Part shown: positions 1-11,429 of the stretch, piece by piece | Position numbering within the stretch: the stretch's first letter is position 1 | Layout of the letters: each line of letters begins with the position of its first letter | From: Nymphaea colorata | Taxonomy: Eukaryota > Streptophyta > Magnoliopsida > Nymphaeales > Nymphaeaceae | Direction of reading: 5' to 3' | NCBI RefSeq assembly: GCF_008831285.2 | Contig: NC_045146.1 | Span: 5,344,972-5,408,971 of the forward strand | DNA length: 64,000 nucleotides | Position numbers and translations under genes: made by a program | The notes under the pieces: generated by a model | Databases searched by the model: none | Told to the model about the DNA's origin: nothing | Seen by the model: only the letters and a program-made list of their open reading frames with translations

Positions 1-933
1 TTTTGGCTTAGAATCATATTTTTTGAATGATCACATGTGTAACTGAATATACATATATACATACATATACATATATCATTTTATTTAAAATCATTCATCT
101 CTTTCTTTTTTTTTTGCTTTCACTTATCCAAATATCTCTTTCTAAGACCTAAACATTTTAATTTTCATTTATTGACTTCATTAAGACCAAAATTTAAGTA
201 ATAACCTAATGTTGGAACCATGTTTAATGGTCTACAACTTCATTCCACTTTTAAAAACATTTTCTTGTTTGAAATATGCAAACAAATATAAGAAATATGG
301 ATATATGCGATAGTTCAAATACTTTTAGATGAATGTTATGGTAGGAATGAACAATTTATTTTTATAATATAGAATCAATGCATTCATGTGTAGTCACAAT
401 CACTTGTAAAATTCACGAATGATCACAAACACATCTCTAAAAAAACATAAGCAAGATGAGATAGAGCTTTAGTTTGGTAGTAACCAAATTAGAGCAATAT
501 CTCAAACCTACTTAAGGTTTTAAGAGAACACTAATTGACTTCAAAAGAAAATTTTCAAAATATCAACATTAGCTTTTGAAGATTTTCAAACACTACTTGT
601 AAAGATTTCTTGATTTCAAAATTTCTTAAATAAAAAAAGGTTTACCTTTCTCAAATGATGTTTCAAAATTTTCTTATACAAAAGTCTTTGAGATATCAAT
701 CTTCAAAACTATTTTCAAGCACCATAGCGCATTTAAGGCGAAGAAGATGTTTAAGTAAAAATGAAACGCATCAAGAATAAGCATAGCCCTTGTATTAGTT
801 ACCCTCAGTAAATGTGCCAGGAATGACCCATCCTCATACCAAATGGTGAGTCCCTTTCTCTCTCTTTTCAAAACAAAAACCTTATTTTTTTTAAAGCACT
901 CCAAAAACCAAAATAAATTTTGGGATGTAAACA
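1..933 (+). mobile_element. 3' part of a long LTR (copy E1)
   Basis: This is the downstream end of a long terminal repeat of the family also seen at 34167-37385, 26564-29329, 25128-32561 and 42221-45370. It ends at 933 in GGGATGTAAACA, matching the GGGGATGCAAACA-type end of the other copies. About 100 bp inside the end is the family's conserved segment with GTGAGTCCCTTTCTC. The element runs off the left edge of the window. Orientation is taken from the TATA box seen in complete copies. No coding capacity is visible. Confidence 0.6.
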
Positions 934-1944
934 ATGTTTCTACGATGACAAATAGGATCACATCAAGGTTAATTCTTAGTACAATCCATAAATAAAGGAA
1001 CTATGGAAGAAAGTAGAAATACTTTGACACAGGGTAGATGCATATGGATTGAATGGATCAGATTCACCTATATTGAATAAGTTTCACTTTGTTTAGTCAG
1101 GTTTTGGACTATTCCATTCTTTTGGTTTTGTGCTGGATCCAAGATCCAAAGTGGCTAGGTAGCCCTATTTAGGGGTACATTTATTCTTTGATGGATTATT
1201 GTTCAATTGCTTAATCATGTTTAGCCTAATTTTGGTGCTTCTTTACATTATTCTCTTCATTTTTTTGTTTAATTAGTTTTCAAGTTTATTCAATCTATCT
1301 TCCCACAGGTTATTAGAGCAAGAACTTCTAATCAATTACATGATATTGGTATTAGAGCCACGTTCCTCCTCAATCTTCTTCATAACAAAATACTCAAAGA
1401 AACATGTGCACATGCATGTGTGTGTGTGCGGGTACATGCATGTGTATATGCATGTGCATGTGTACATGTATGTGTGCGTGTATGTATGTGGGTGTGTCTG
1501 CATGTGTATGTGTGGAAAGATAAGAAATGAGGATCTTTTACTAACATTTGCATTAGTTTCTATGCATTCCATGTGTAAATCAGGCAAAAGAAAAAGAAAT
1601 CAAGAGAAAATGACAGGAACAAGTTATGAAGATGATTTGATATGGTTATGCAAGACAATGTTGTGGATGCAAGAAAAAATGTTGTGTCTGACTAAGGATG
1701 TAACTAGAATTTTAAAAAGGATAGATTTGTACAATGAGAAGATGCTGCAAATCAAAAGCCAAGTATTGTCCAAACCTAAACGAAGAAAAGTGTGGTAGAT
1801 CTCAAAAGTATGTGGCTGATACATTTGCCATTGGTGAGGTGCCATCAAGGATGAGTGTCATACCTTTAGTCATGATGCAAACCTCTAATCACTGCATCAT
1901 ACTTGCACAAAACCAGGGTCAATACTTTCACAACGATGAGTGTC
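934..1944 (+). mobile_element. Decayed copia leader and primer-binding region, duplication copy 1
   Basis: Host sequence next to the E1 LTR end. At 1355-1366 is TGGTATTAGAGC, one base from the TGGTATCAGAGC primer-binding site (initiator Met tRNA) used by many plant copia elements, so the copia LTR end should lie just before it. Downstream are a TG-rich microsatellite and A-rich, gag-like but unreadable sequence. The whole block recurs at 2803-3760 with about 85-90 percent identity by eye. It is non-functional. Confidence 0.5.
1403..1515 (+). repeat. TG/CATG-rich microsatellite
   Basis: Imperfect run of TGTGTG, CATG and TATG units. A shorter homologous run is present in the duplicate at about 3257-3325, so the microsatellite was there before the duplication and has since changed length. 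Open frames across it are repeat translation, not genes. Confidence 0.8.
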
Positions 1945-1959
1945 ATATATATATATATA

Positions 1960-1990
<31 letters not shown>

Positions 1991-2044
1991 AAATTCTTTC
2001 CCTCCCTCTTTTTCTCTCTTTAATTTAAAATCTTCTTTTCTAAA

Positions 2045-2089
<45 letters not shown>

Positions 2090-2802
2090 CTCCCTTTCTC
2101 TCGAAAATCTTTCTCGCTCTATCCTCTTCTTTGATTTAAAGTCCTATTTTATAAATTTTCATATATGTATATATATATATATACATATATGTGTGTGTGT
2201 TATATCTCTCTTTCTAAAATCTTTCCCTAACTCCTTCTTTCTGTTTTTAAAATCTCTCTCTCTATATTTCCTTTGGCATAGAATCATCTTTTTTGAATGG
2301 TCACATGTGTAAGTGAATATATGTATATACATAGATATAAATATATCTTTTTCTTTAAAATAGTTCATCTCTTTCTTTCTTTCACTCATCCAAATATTTC
2401 TTTCAAGACCTAATTATTTTAATTTTCATTTATTGACTTGATTAAGACCAAAACTCAAATAGTAATCCAATGTTGGAACCATGCTTGATGGTCTACAACC
2501 TCAATTTATTTTTAAAAAGTATTTTCTTTCTTCACAAGAATATTCATGAGAAAATAATAGAAAATATACAAACAAATATAAGAAATATAGATTATGTGAT
2601 CGTACAAATACTTTTAGATGTATGTGATGGTACAAATGCTTTTAGGTGAAAGTTATGGTAGGAATAAACAATTTATTTTTAATCATATAGAATCATTGAA
2701 TTCATGCACTCACAATCACAGCTCCTTTCTCTTGTTTTTCAAAACGAAACCTTATTTTTCTAAATCACTTCGAAAACCAAAATAAATTTTGGGATGTAAA
2801 CA
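1945..2802 (+). mobile_element. Partial long LTR (copy E2) with internal deletion
   Basis: Second copy of the same LTR end as at 1-933. From 2274 it parallels position 4 onward (TTGGCATAGAATCAT against TTGGCTTAGAATCAT) and it ends at 2802 in GGGATGTAAACA. Relative to E1 it lacks about 445 bp, joining the equivalent of 402 to the equivalent of about 850 at 2719/2720. The sequence following 2802 is the same as that following 933, so E1 and E2 arose by duplication of a segment that already held the LTR, not by two insertions. Confidence 0.6.
1946..2200 (+). repeat. Microsatellite cluster (TA, CT, TG, TA)
   Basis: Successive runs: AT repeats about 1947-1960, CT repeats about 1963-1990, a perfect TG run about 2047-2087, and AT repeats about 2161-2190. 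These occupy the LTR region that is microsatellite-rich in all copies of this family (compare 27490-27540, 36290-36560 and 43110-43140). Confidence 0.85.
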
Positions 2803-4640
2803 ATATTTCTATGACAACAAAGAGGATCACATTGCAATCCATAAATAAAGGAATTGTGGAAGAAAGTAGAAATACTTTGACACAGGGTAGACCCATATGG
2901 ATTGAATGGATCAAATCCACCTATATTGAATAAGTTTCACCTTGTTTAGTCAAGTTTGGACTATTCCATTCTTTTGGTTTTGTGCTTAGATCCAAGATCC
3001 AAAGTGGCTAAGTAGCCCTATTTAGGGGTACATTTATTCGTTGATGGATTATTGAACAATTGCTTAATCATGTTTAGCCTAATTTTGTTGCTTTCTTTAC
3101 ATTATTCTTTTCATTTTTTATTCAATTAGTTTTCAAGTTTATTCAATCTATCTTCCCACAGGTTATTAGAGCAAGGACGTCTAATCAATTACATCATATT
3201 GGTATTTAGAGTTGCATTCCTCCTCAATCTTCTTCATAGCAGGATACTCAAGGAAACATGTGCACATGCATGTGTGTGCGTGTGCATGTGTGTATGTGGG
3301 TATGTGTACATGTGTATGTGTGGAAATATGAGGAATGACAATCTTTTATTGACATTTGCATTATTTTCTTTGTATTCCCTGGTGTAAGTAGCATAGTTTC
3401 ACAAGATCTGTCGGTAGAGGAGGCAAAAGAAAAAGAAATCAAAAGAAAATGACATGAACATGTTATGAAGACCATTTGATATGGTTATGCAAGACAATGA
3501 TGTGGATGCAAGAAAAAATGTTGTCTGACTAAGGATGTAACTAGTATTTTAAAAAGGATAGATTCTGCAATGAGAAGATGCTGCAAATCAAAAGCCAAAT
3601 ATTGTCCAAACCTAAACAAAGAAAAGTGTGGTAGATCTCAAAAGTAAGTGGCTGATACACTTGCCATTGGTGAGGTGCCACCAACGATGAGTGTCATACC
3701 TTTAGTCATGATACAAAACTCTAATCACTGCATTATACTTTCACGAAACCTAGGTCAATATAAAGGATCTCCATTCGACCATTAGGGTTGGATTTGAAAT
3801 ATGATGATCAAGGAGTATGGCACATCAATTTTGAGGCTGCTACTCATGTTATATGTAATGCAATTTAGCTTAATTCCTTCTTTTGACAAATGTAATATAG
3901 TCATTAAGGATGGGCGTCACCATCCCATTGCACACATTAGAAATGATTCAGTTCCTATGTCTAGTTTTTCCTCTTAATTTTCGCCATATTCTTCATGTTC
4001 CATATATAAAGAAAAATACCATTTCTATTTAGAATCTTATCGACCACAATACATCTTTTATTGGATTTACTCGTCATATGTATGCCAAGGATCTTCAAAC
4101 AAAGAAAATGTCCACTAAAGGATAGCACAAAGGAGATATATACATCCTTAAAGAAGATCTTACTTATGATCATCCTAACTTGAAGCTTAACTCCCAACCT
4201 TTACTGTCAAAGAGTATTTGTCTTTTGAGTGTGGACCAATGTAAAAAACCTGTACAGCATTCTCATCTTGGTCACTATAGTCAAACTTTCCACTAAAAAA
4301 CACTTGTGTGCAGTGGTCTTATTTTCTCTTGTAGTTTGAAATTTTCTTCTGGTAAGCAAATGTGTTCAAGTTGTTATATATGAAAGAAAGTCATATTCTT
4401 CTTTTTAATTCAGTAAATAAAAAAGCTTCAAGATCTTTTGAGTTTGTTTATTTTGATGTATGGGGTCATACGTCTAAGACTTCCAACTATTGCAATTCAT
4501 TTTCATTGATTACTTCTCTTGCTTCATGAGGATTTACTTCATGGAAAATAAATCTAAGTATTTTCCATTTGATAAATATGCATGTGCTCATTCGTCGGTC
4601 GATGTTGTTGGATCGATAGGGGGTGATACATTTATGAGAG
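2803..4640 (+). mobile_element. Decayed copia element (leader, protease, pre-integrase, integrase remnants), copy 2 plus unique part
   Basis: Positions 2803-3760 repeat 934-1930. The sequence then continues uniquely with pol relics in shifting frames: a protease-like stretch near 3817-3870 (WHINFEAATHVICN, where copia proteases have W-x-x-DSGA), VIKDGRHHPIAHI near 3900-3945, a pre-integrase histidine motif (HSHLGHYS) near 4257-4285, and the integrase start RSFEFVYFDVWGHTS near 4425-4480. Stops and frameshifts are frequent, and no reverse transcriptase follows. The remnant is a dead, 3'-truncated copia element. Confidence 0.6.
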
Positions 4641-4660
4641 AAAGATAATGATATCCAAAC

Positions 4661-4966
4661 TTGGAGATTCAGCAAGTGAATGACAGGAGCTCTCTGATTA
4701 TTTCAGCGGAGATCCATGAGCAACTTATTCGACTATTTCAATGGACAGCAATTGCTACATTGATTGGCATAAATTCTAGGATGCAAATAGATCTGGCCTG
4801 TATCTTTGAGTCCTTGATAAGCCAGTGGTTTGAGATGCAATCTATGAGAGTTACCATTCTCTCCAAGGGCGTGCTTCTGATCCACCTATTCTTAGAAGAT
4901 AATCTTAATGAAGTTTTCATGCCTAGCAAATGGAGAGTTGAGGGCAAATTTCTGGGTTCCAGCTGA
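4661..4966 (+). other. Unrecognised 101-residue open frame
   Basis: An ATG-to-stop frame directly after the copia integrase remnant. The predicted protein has no motif, signal peptide or repeat that I recognise, and no obvious splice partner. An antisense frame of 69 residues is also open at 4738-4947, which suggests compositional openness rather than a gene. It is probably decayed transposon sequence. Confidence 0.15.
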
Positions 4967-5129
4967 TGGAAACCAGGAACGCCTGTGAAAGTTTCCGTTC
5001 ATTTTTTATTATTAAAAAAACATTATTTAAGTAGGAAAATGACCAACTTAATATATGTTTCTCGCTAAATCACTCTTAATATCATATCTATAATGTTAGA
5101 TTGCAAAAAAAACTAGTTTAATAATTAAA

Positions 5130-5546
5130 TTTTGTAAGTTTTATTATTGTCACCTACCCAACTGGTTTGGCTTTTACCAGCTTTACTCTCTCTATTAGGA
5201 AAGTTGGTACAGTAGATTTTAGACTGTTAGGTTAAGTTATGATTAAAGTGTCCTTTTTTTTTTTTTTTTTTTTTGCAATTTAACATTCAAGATGAGTCTC
5301 GAGAATAAGTTGATGAAAAACATATATTAAATAAGTATTGAATTCCACATCTTTCATAAAAACAACATAAATTAAAATATGTTTTATATCATATTAGTTT
5401 TTACAAACATATTAGCATGTTTATATTTTGTTTAAAATATTTTTTTAAGTAAAAATTAAAGGATTTTCTTTTTACCCTTGACCTACTAGTATGAAATCTA
5501 CTAATTTCCTAATCCCAAGTAGTCTGGTTTTTACCAGACTTCTATC

Positions 5547-5593
<47 letters not shown>

Positions 5594-5906
5594 GGGTGCA
5601 ACACTTAGATTAAGTTTGTAAATTTTTCTTACTTCAATAATGTTTTTTTAATAATCAGAAAATGAACAGCTCTTATATCATGAAATTTTTTCTAGTAAAA
5701 AAGATCAATCTTTTTACAAAAATAACTTGAACTAATATATGGTTTATATAATATTAGTGTTTATAAATACATTAAGAGGTTCACACTTTGTTTAAAACAA
5801 ATTTAATATATATTTAAGACGTCTGGTTTTTCTCACTTATCTAAGTGGTCAGGTATTTACCAATCTCCCTCTCTTTCTTTCTATATATATATATATATAT
5901 ATATAT
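5130..5906 (+). repeat. Degenerate AT-rich tandem array, period about 325-360 bp
   Basis: Three anchors of the form TGGTTTTTACCAG-CTTCTCTCTCTA occur at about 5161, 5521 and 5845. Between them are matching segments such as TTTTATATCATATTAGTTTTTA near 5380 and its variant near 5735, each followed by TTTGTTTAAAA. Each unit ends in or near a TA run. No protein reading was found. Confidence 0.6.
5551..5590 (+). repeat. (TA)n microsatellite
   Basis: About 20 perfect TA units at the end of the second unit of the local array. A shorter TA run at about 5883-5906 marks the end of the third unit. Confidence 0.9.
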
Positions 5907-6240
5907 GAGATCGGAGCAACCCACCTTAGCGTACACCATCACAACTCTCATCCCTCATTCCATGCTCAAAAAAGAACCGAAAAGAGGACAACGAGTTCAG
6001 TAGGTTGTTTGGGTTGAAGTAGTGGACATTGGGATCCCGACCAACTCCTTTTGAGTTTTGAGTATACCCCGAAACCAACGCTTTTGTACGTAGAAAATGT
6101 GGAGAGATGGAGGTCGAACTGCGTCACATACATAAAGGTTAACAATATTAAATCCTTCTTTCTTTTGTTAAAAAAAAAATGCTTCTTTCTTTTATTTTCA
6201 TTCCCCTTCTATTTTCATTCTCCTTCCAGTTGAATTTCAA
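5907..6240. other. Unassigned spacer
   Basis: Between the AT-rich array and the 3' side of the seipin gene. The first 200 bp are less AT-rich than the surroundings, but I recognise no coding motif, RNA or transposon end. Confidence 0.3.
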
Positions 6241-6670
6241 AACATGTTTCCACCATGATGAATAATCAGCACAGGAACAAATTTATGCTAGATACAGTAA
6301 TTCTGACACCGTTTTAGCAGAAAAAGGAATATCCATAAACTGCATTGCAGATGCAAATTGCCATGAAAATTTGAACCAATGGAGAGCTGGTAACCTGGCA
6401 TCCCAATGGTGTCACATAATGCAACGGCGATGCCACTACAAGAACTGTACAATGACGGATGCTGCAGACGACACCAAAAACTCCAGTTAATGATGGGTAA
6501 AATTCACTCTTCAAAAGGAAAATTCAACAGCTTGAATAGTAATCAGCTAGAAGGAAATAATTTTATTTTACAGCTCGCTGGAGTAGAATATAACCAGTTG
6601 AATGTTTCATTCCCGTGGCAACTCCTCCCCAGATAAAGAACTGTGTTGTCAACAAATTGATCTTCAATAG

Positions 6671-6676
6671 TTTATT
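6671..6676 (-). terminator. Candidate seipin polyadenylation signal
   Basis: AATAAA on the minus strand, 489 bp downstream of the seipin stop codon. The interval 6677-7164 has ordinary 3'-UTR character with no competing gene. Plant polyadenylation signals are loose, so this is only a candidate. Confidence 0.3.
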
Positions 6677-7164
6677 GAGGAAAAATGAAGCTACTCTATA
6701 GAAGAGAGATCATCATACTGCCAAGATACCTTTGTTGCACAGTGGATGTCCTATAGTCTATTGCATATTACAAGCATATGCAACAATGTCTTGTCTTAAT
6801 TTTTCATGAAATAACAGCAGATCCAGCTTTTAGGGTCGAGCATGTCCACTCCTACTACAACTGTACAGCATCATGTACGAACTTGCCCAACTGCAAAGTG
6901 GCAAGGATGCCAATAAACTTCTCCCACTCAGTTAGCCTTCAATATTCAAAATATAAACCTGTTAAAAACCCAATGGCGTTATCCCATTTCATGAATAAAG
7001 ACAATCATTTACATTTTATAATGTCAAAGCAACATACCTGCATAAAACAAGTTATCATTAACGACATACATAACCCAAGGTCATCACCAGCATCAACATA
7101 TAGCGTGTGCCACATCCGAACTTGCCTTTGGACCAGAATATTTGAAGTTAAAAGCAATATCATG

Positions 7165-10100
7165 TTATAACATGTCAATTGATTGGAATGAATCCTCCCT
7201 TAGATTGATAGCATCATGTGTAGTCGTTGGACGGGGAAAAATAATATGTCCACAGCAGATCAGAATTAGTAACAGTTCCATGACAAAAAATCCTGCAGCA
7301 ACCCAAATAAATATCGTCCTTCTCCAGCTCCACAAGATCCTTTTAAGCAGCGGAAGTTCAGACTCAAGTAAGATTAATGCAGAATATATCTCTGGAATGC
7401 CTTCACCTGGTCTGCATTCTGCACGGTGCTTAAGCGTCACTTTCAAACAAGTAGATGGCTCAATACCTTCAACAAAGCCCGTCATTCTGACCTTAATTGT
7501 TTGGGATTCAGAAGAGTAACCAGCAAGAAGAGGAACACCTTTTAGGAGGGTTCCCACAAGTAGGATTTTATCACTTTTAAAGTGGAGCATGCATGGATGA
7601 CCTGAACTTGCAAGTACTTTACCATTTGCAGACAGAAAATCCACTGTAACCTTAATGCCAGTAAAGCAATGAAACCAGATAACATCAAATAATAGAGATG
7701 TTAGTTGTGGAGAAAAACAATGTGCAACCATAAAATTAATGATGCCATCAACATGCAACATCAGATTACTTTAGTGTCGCTAATAGTTGATTTTATCCCG
7801 ATATCATATGCTATAGAATTTTGATGTGCAATTTTGATGTACAAACAACACATATATTCAATTAAGTGACAATCATCAGGTAGAGGACATATGTTCCATA
7901 TCATGTGGGTCCATAGATGAGACAGACATTACTCTACACAGGATTGAGTAGATCTATTATCCTTGTGATAAAACAAGACTGACTTGATTTTGAATAAAAG
8001 CATGTGACAACAGCATATCTTCATTCAAGCCATAATATTGAATATTGAATTTAAGAGCAGCTGATTAAAGAATGCAACTCTGAAAATTTTTCATGAGACT
8101 TTCATTCCACAGTGACCAACATCATATATGACATAAGCTTACAGAAATATCTTTAATCTTAAGAAAATGAAGGAAAAGTTTTACCATGAGCAATTTTATC
8201 ACGATTAAACCATTATATAATTGTGATAGTATTTCAATATTATTGGCTCACAGAAATGCTGCCAATATCCCAGAATTTTCTAACTATTAACTATATTATT
8301 TACTGCCATATGTCCCAATAGCATATAGTCAACATGGATTATTCAGTGATCACACAGGTCAGTCTCGTAAAGAATATAGATAACATAAGGTTGGAGGCTG
8401 AAACCAAAAACATTCAGGAGGAGCAGCTTTAACTTTTAAGTGTTAACCTACATGACTGATAAAATTGAGGAACAATCATGATAGGGAAGCCAGAACTTTT
8501 TTTCAACTGAAAATCAACAGATTCTGATATTAGAAATGGTCATCTCACAATATCTGATTGTAAATATTACCTAATTACCATTTATTTTTTCAGATTCATG
8601 GCAGTGGTTTTATGTTAGACTCTTTTACCGCCTAAAAGCATAAGAAGTTTAGAACTGATTCTTATTTTGTCATTAGATAATTCATCAGCAGCAGTTATAA
8701 GATTCTAATGTATGACACCATTAAATATATAACGAGTCTGATTCCATAGTACATACACCAGTTAATCACTATATAAATATCCACGTCAGACTCATCTGTT
8801 TGAAGGAGGCTGTCTTTGACAAGCAAGAAGGGCTCTTTTCTCATGCTAAATAATAGAAATGTCCTCGTAAGAAAAGGAAGACAGAACCCATACAATATGT
8901 GCTAAATGTAAACCACATATTGCATTTCAATTGATAAGCATAAGATATGAATCCTTCCTATGTGACATATACTGAACATAAGCATTATTAAAAACAATTG
9001 TCCCCATAAATGCTGAAGTTCGTGATACCAATACTTAAAACACATACAGATATATTCTTACATGTAGCCAAGAAACAGATATCACAAAAGGATCTCTTTT
9101 CTCTCAGATCAAATGGATAGATCATAAAATGGACCCATTGACATGCAACGGAGTCATTTTGACAGATAATAAAACTGCTCCACAACACTGAGAGAAAGAA
9201 CTAAAACAATCAGTAACATACGCTACATCCAAAGTAAAGCCATTAGTCTGTTACACCAATGAAACGATAAAGCTGGCATACCTGGAAGACTCCAAGTTTT
9301 CGATTGTATTCGGATTCTGGCAGGGTCAATGAGATAGTAAGTTGTAACTTGTGATAAGGTGGTATGAAACGACGGCCTTCACTCTTCTCAGCTTTAACAT
9401 TTCCTTTACAGTACTGCATGTAATCTATCCCTTCAACGGCATTTATAGGCACAAGAGCTTCCGGATCACTCACAGTATAGTCGAAACTCAATGGTTTTGT
9501 CATTCTAATAGGTTTCTCTAAGAAGTTTCCCATCAATACACTACTCAAGATGAACGACAATATGAAGAAGCTGAAGAGTACAAATCCAACATAGGAGGAC
9601 CATAAAAATCCCCAGCCAAACATCTTTGCCAATTTTCTTATCGTTGTCTGATCAATAAAATTGGCACCTATCCTCTCCCACACGTAATTGCTAACCTGCC
9701 CAAGAACATTGACTCCACGCTCTTTAATTTGGTCAACGGTTCCAAAAGGATCCGTGACGAGCTTGTACAGATAATAAGACGACCTAATAGGAAAGACCAG
9801 AAACATCACAAGTAGATTTATTTGAAAGCCAATCACTTTAATAACAAAGCCCGCTATAGAAATCAGGATATTAGGAGTCAATCCATGGGCAACATCTAAA
9901 GAAGAGCCGCTCAACTCTTCACCGGAGCATTCCACCAAAGCCAATCGATTTGTATAATCAGCATTTACATGTGATTCAGAAACTGGTTCCTCTACATTCT
10001 TACCCAGTGCCGAGGAATTCCTACCCCCACTGTCCTCAATCTGTTCCGTAACCGAAGAAGAAACCGGAGAAATACCATGGCTGCCAACGGTTTCGCTGAA

Positions 10101-10685
10101 ACCCGAGTCCTTCAAAATCTCTGAACTCTCGATCTTTAAAGGTGAAGCTTCAGGCTTTCCGCCATCATCTCCATTACCATCCTCCGACCAATCCTTGCTA
10201 CCCGAGCAGACCACAGATAGTTCATGGAGTTCATTATCCTGACCGCCATTGCCACAGCCAGACTCCTTCCTCGTCCTAAAAACATCTCCATCTGATGCCG
10301 GGACCACAGAAACTAAAGGACCCTCAGAAAGGCCCGTGACAGCAGAAGAATCCACTCGAGATGAAGAGGGTTCAGAAATTCGGAGGTTCCGAATAACTTT
10401 ACCACCATCACCGACAATCCCTCCCGTCTCTTCGACATTCGAAGCATCGGATCCATCTCCGCTGTATGATCTATGAAATTCTATCCGTCGGGACGGAAAT
10501 CTGCGCCTGAGATTCCGGGGAGACGGGCGGTAAGACGGGTCCGGGCGCGAATCAAAGAACTTATCCGCGGGACCTGGTGAACCGACTCCATTGTCAGTTA
10601 CTTCGTTCCGGACAGAGGGGAGAGGATCATCTAGCGCGTCGAGAAAGAGATCGGGATGGGAGCCCTCCGCTGGGATTTCCGCCAT
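7165..10685 (-). CDS. Seipin, plant SEIPIN2/3-like (two coding exons)
   Basis: Coding exons are complement 9282-10685 and 7165-7650, giving 629 residues. Exon 1 ends on a codon boundary at Q468 with donor CAG/GTATG. Exon 2 begins at V469 after acceptor TTAAG, restoring the seipin core LGVFQ-VTVDFLSANG. Visible parts: a long Ser/Gly/acidic N-terminal region (1-265) without recognised motifs; hydrophobic segments at about 272-300 and 360-388; the lumenal seipin domain at about 390-575, with PCMLHFKS, LLAGYSSESQT and ESELPLLKRI; and a C-terminal membrane helix at about 580-602. Seipins are ER membrane proteins that form ring oligomers at ER-lipid droplet contacts and control droplet formation. 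The long N-terminus and single intron fit plant SEIPIN2/3 rather than SEIPIN1. The ATG at 10685 is the first in frame and is followed by G. The gene looks intact. Confidence 0.95.
7651..9281 (-). other. Seipin intron (1631 bp, phase 0)
   Basis: A GT-AG intron: donor GT at 9281-9280, acceptor AG at 7652-7651, with a pyrimidine-rich tract before the acceptor. It separates codons 468 and 469. It is AT-rich, and I see no transposon or RNA gene within it. Confidence 0.9.
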
Positions 10686-10880
10686 TGAAGGTAAGGCCTC
10701 AGAACTTCACAAGCCTCGTACGCAACGGCAACAAGTATTTGGAGGGAGAAGAGGTCACAGGGATGACGTGCCCACCCCAATCGTCGCGTGCTGGTGGGGG
10801 CGGCCGAAGAACTTGTATACGGCGTTTGAGAGATTTCCATTTTGAACCCAACTTTTAGATTTATTTAGACAAAGGCCTTA
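10686..10880 (-). promoter_or_regulatory. Seipin 5' UTR and proximal promoter
   Basis: GC-richer sequence directly upstream of the start codon, typical of a plant 5' UTR. A TATA-like CTAAATAAAT on the minus strand lies at about 10857-10866, some 175 bp upstream of the ATG. There is no upstream in-frame ATG close to the start. Promoter assignment is by position only. Confidence 0.3.
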
Positions 10881-11137
10881 CGTTTTCGAAAATTTTAATT
10901 TTTCCCAGTTAGCATTAGCGTAGTAACCAACATTTATGGCAGGAAACATTGTTAAATGCGATGATTGAAGCGAAGCGAGGCGAGGCGGGAGTCGGGACAC
11001 TGAAACTACGAAGTGAAATGTAAGCCTTGAGGCATTGTAGATCAAAATACTAAACACTTCTATTTTATTTAATGACATTATACCACACAAACATACTATT
11101 TAGTGTTTGAGACCCTATGATGAAATTCAATAATTAA

Positions 11138-11349
11138 GGGTGTTTGACTCTTTGATATACCCAGAATCATAGAATTTTGGAATCAAAATACTTATTTTTT
11201 AAGAAATTAGAATTATTAAACAAACATGGTATTTTATTTCTGGAGTTAGGAAACTAAAACTTGAATTTTGATTTCATTCCAGTTTGAGGAGGAATTATGA
11301 TTATAAAATTTTCATTCTTGAATGAAAATTCTAAACCATCAAACACCCT
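11138..11349. mobile_element. MITE with GGGTGTTTGA-type inverted ends
   Basis: About 212 bp with terminal inverted repeats: left GGGTGTTTGACTCTTTGAT, right end reading on the minus strand AGGGTGTTTGATGG. The interior is AT-rich and partly palindromic (AAAATTTTCATTCTTGAATG) and carries no coding capacity. Flanks are TAA on the left and TCTAA on the right, so the target duplication is not exact. The end sequence resembles Tourist/Harbinger MITEs, but hAT or Mutator origin is not excluded. Confidence 0.55.
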
Positions 11350-11429
11350 CTAAGTAAATCGAATTCTATGAGATGCTAAGAAGAATATTTGCACAAATTT
11401 TTTGGAGATGAAACAAAGAGCTGATGGTA

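Noticed and set aside
1734-2312. 192-residue open frame rich in Ser, Leu, Cys and Val
   Set aside because: It is translation of CT, TG and TA microsatellites inside the E2 LTR.
6778-7170. 130-residue plus-strand frame
   Set aside because: It lies antisense to the seipin 3' UTR and stop region, with no motif.
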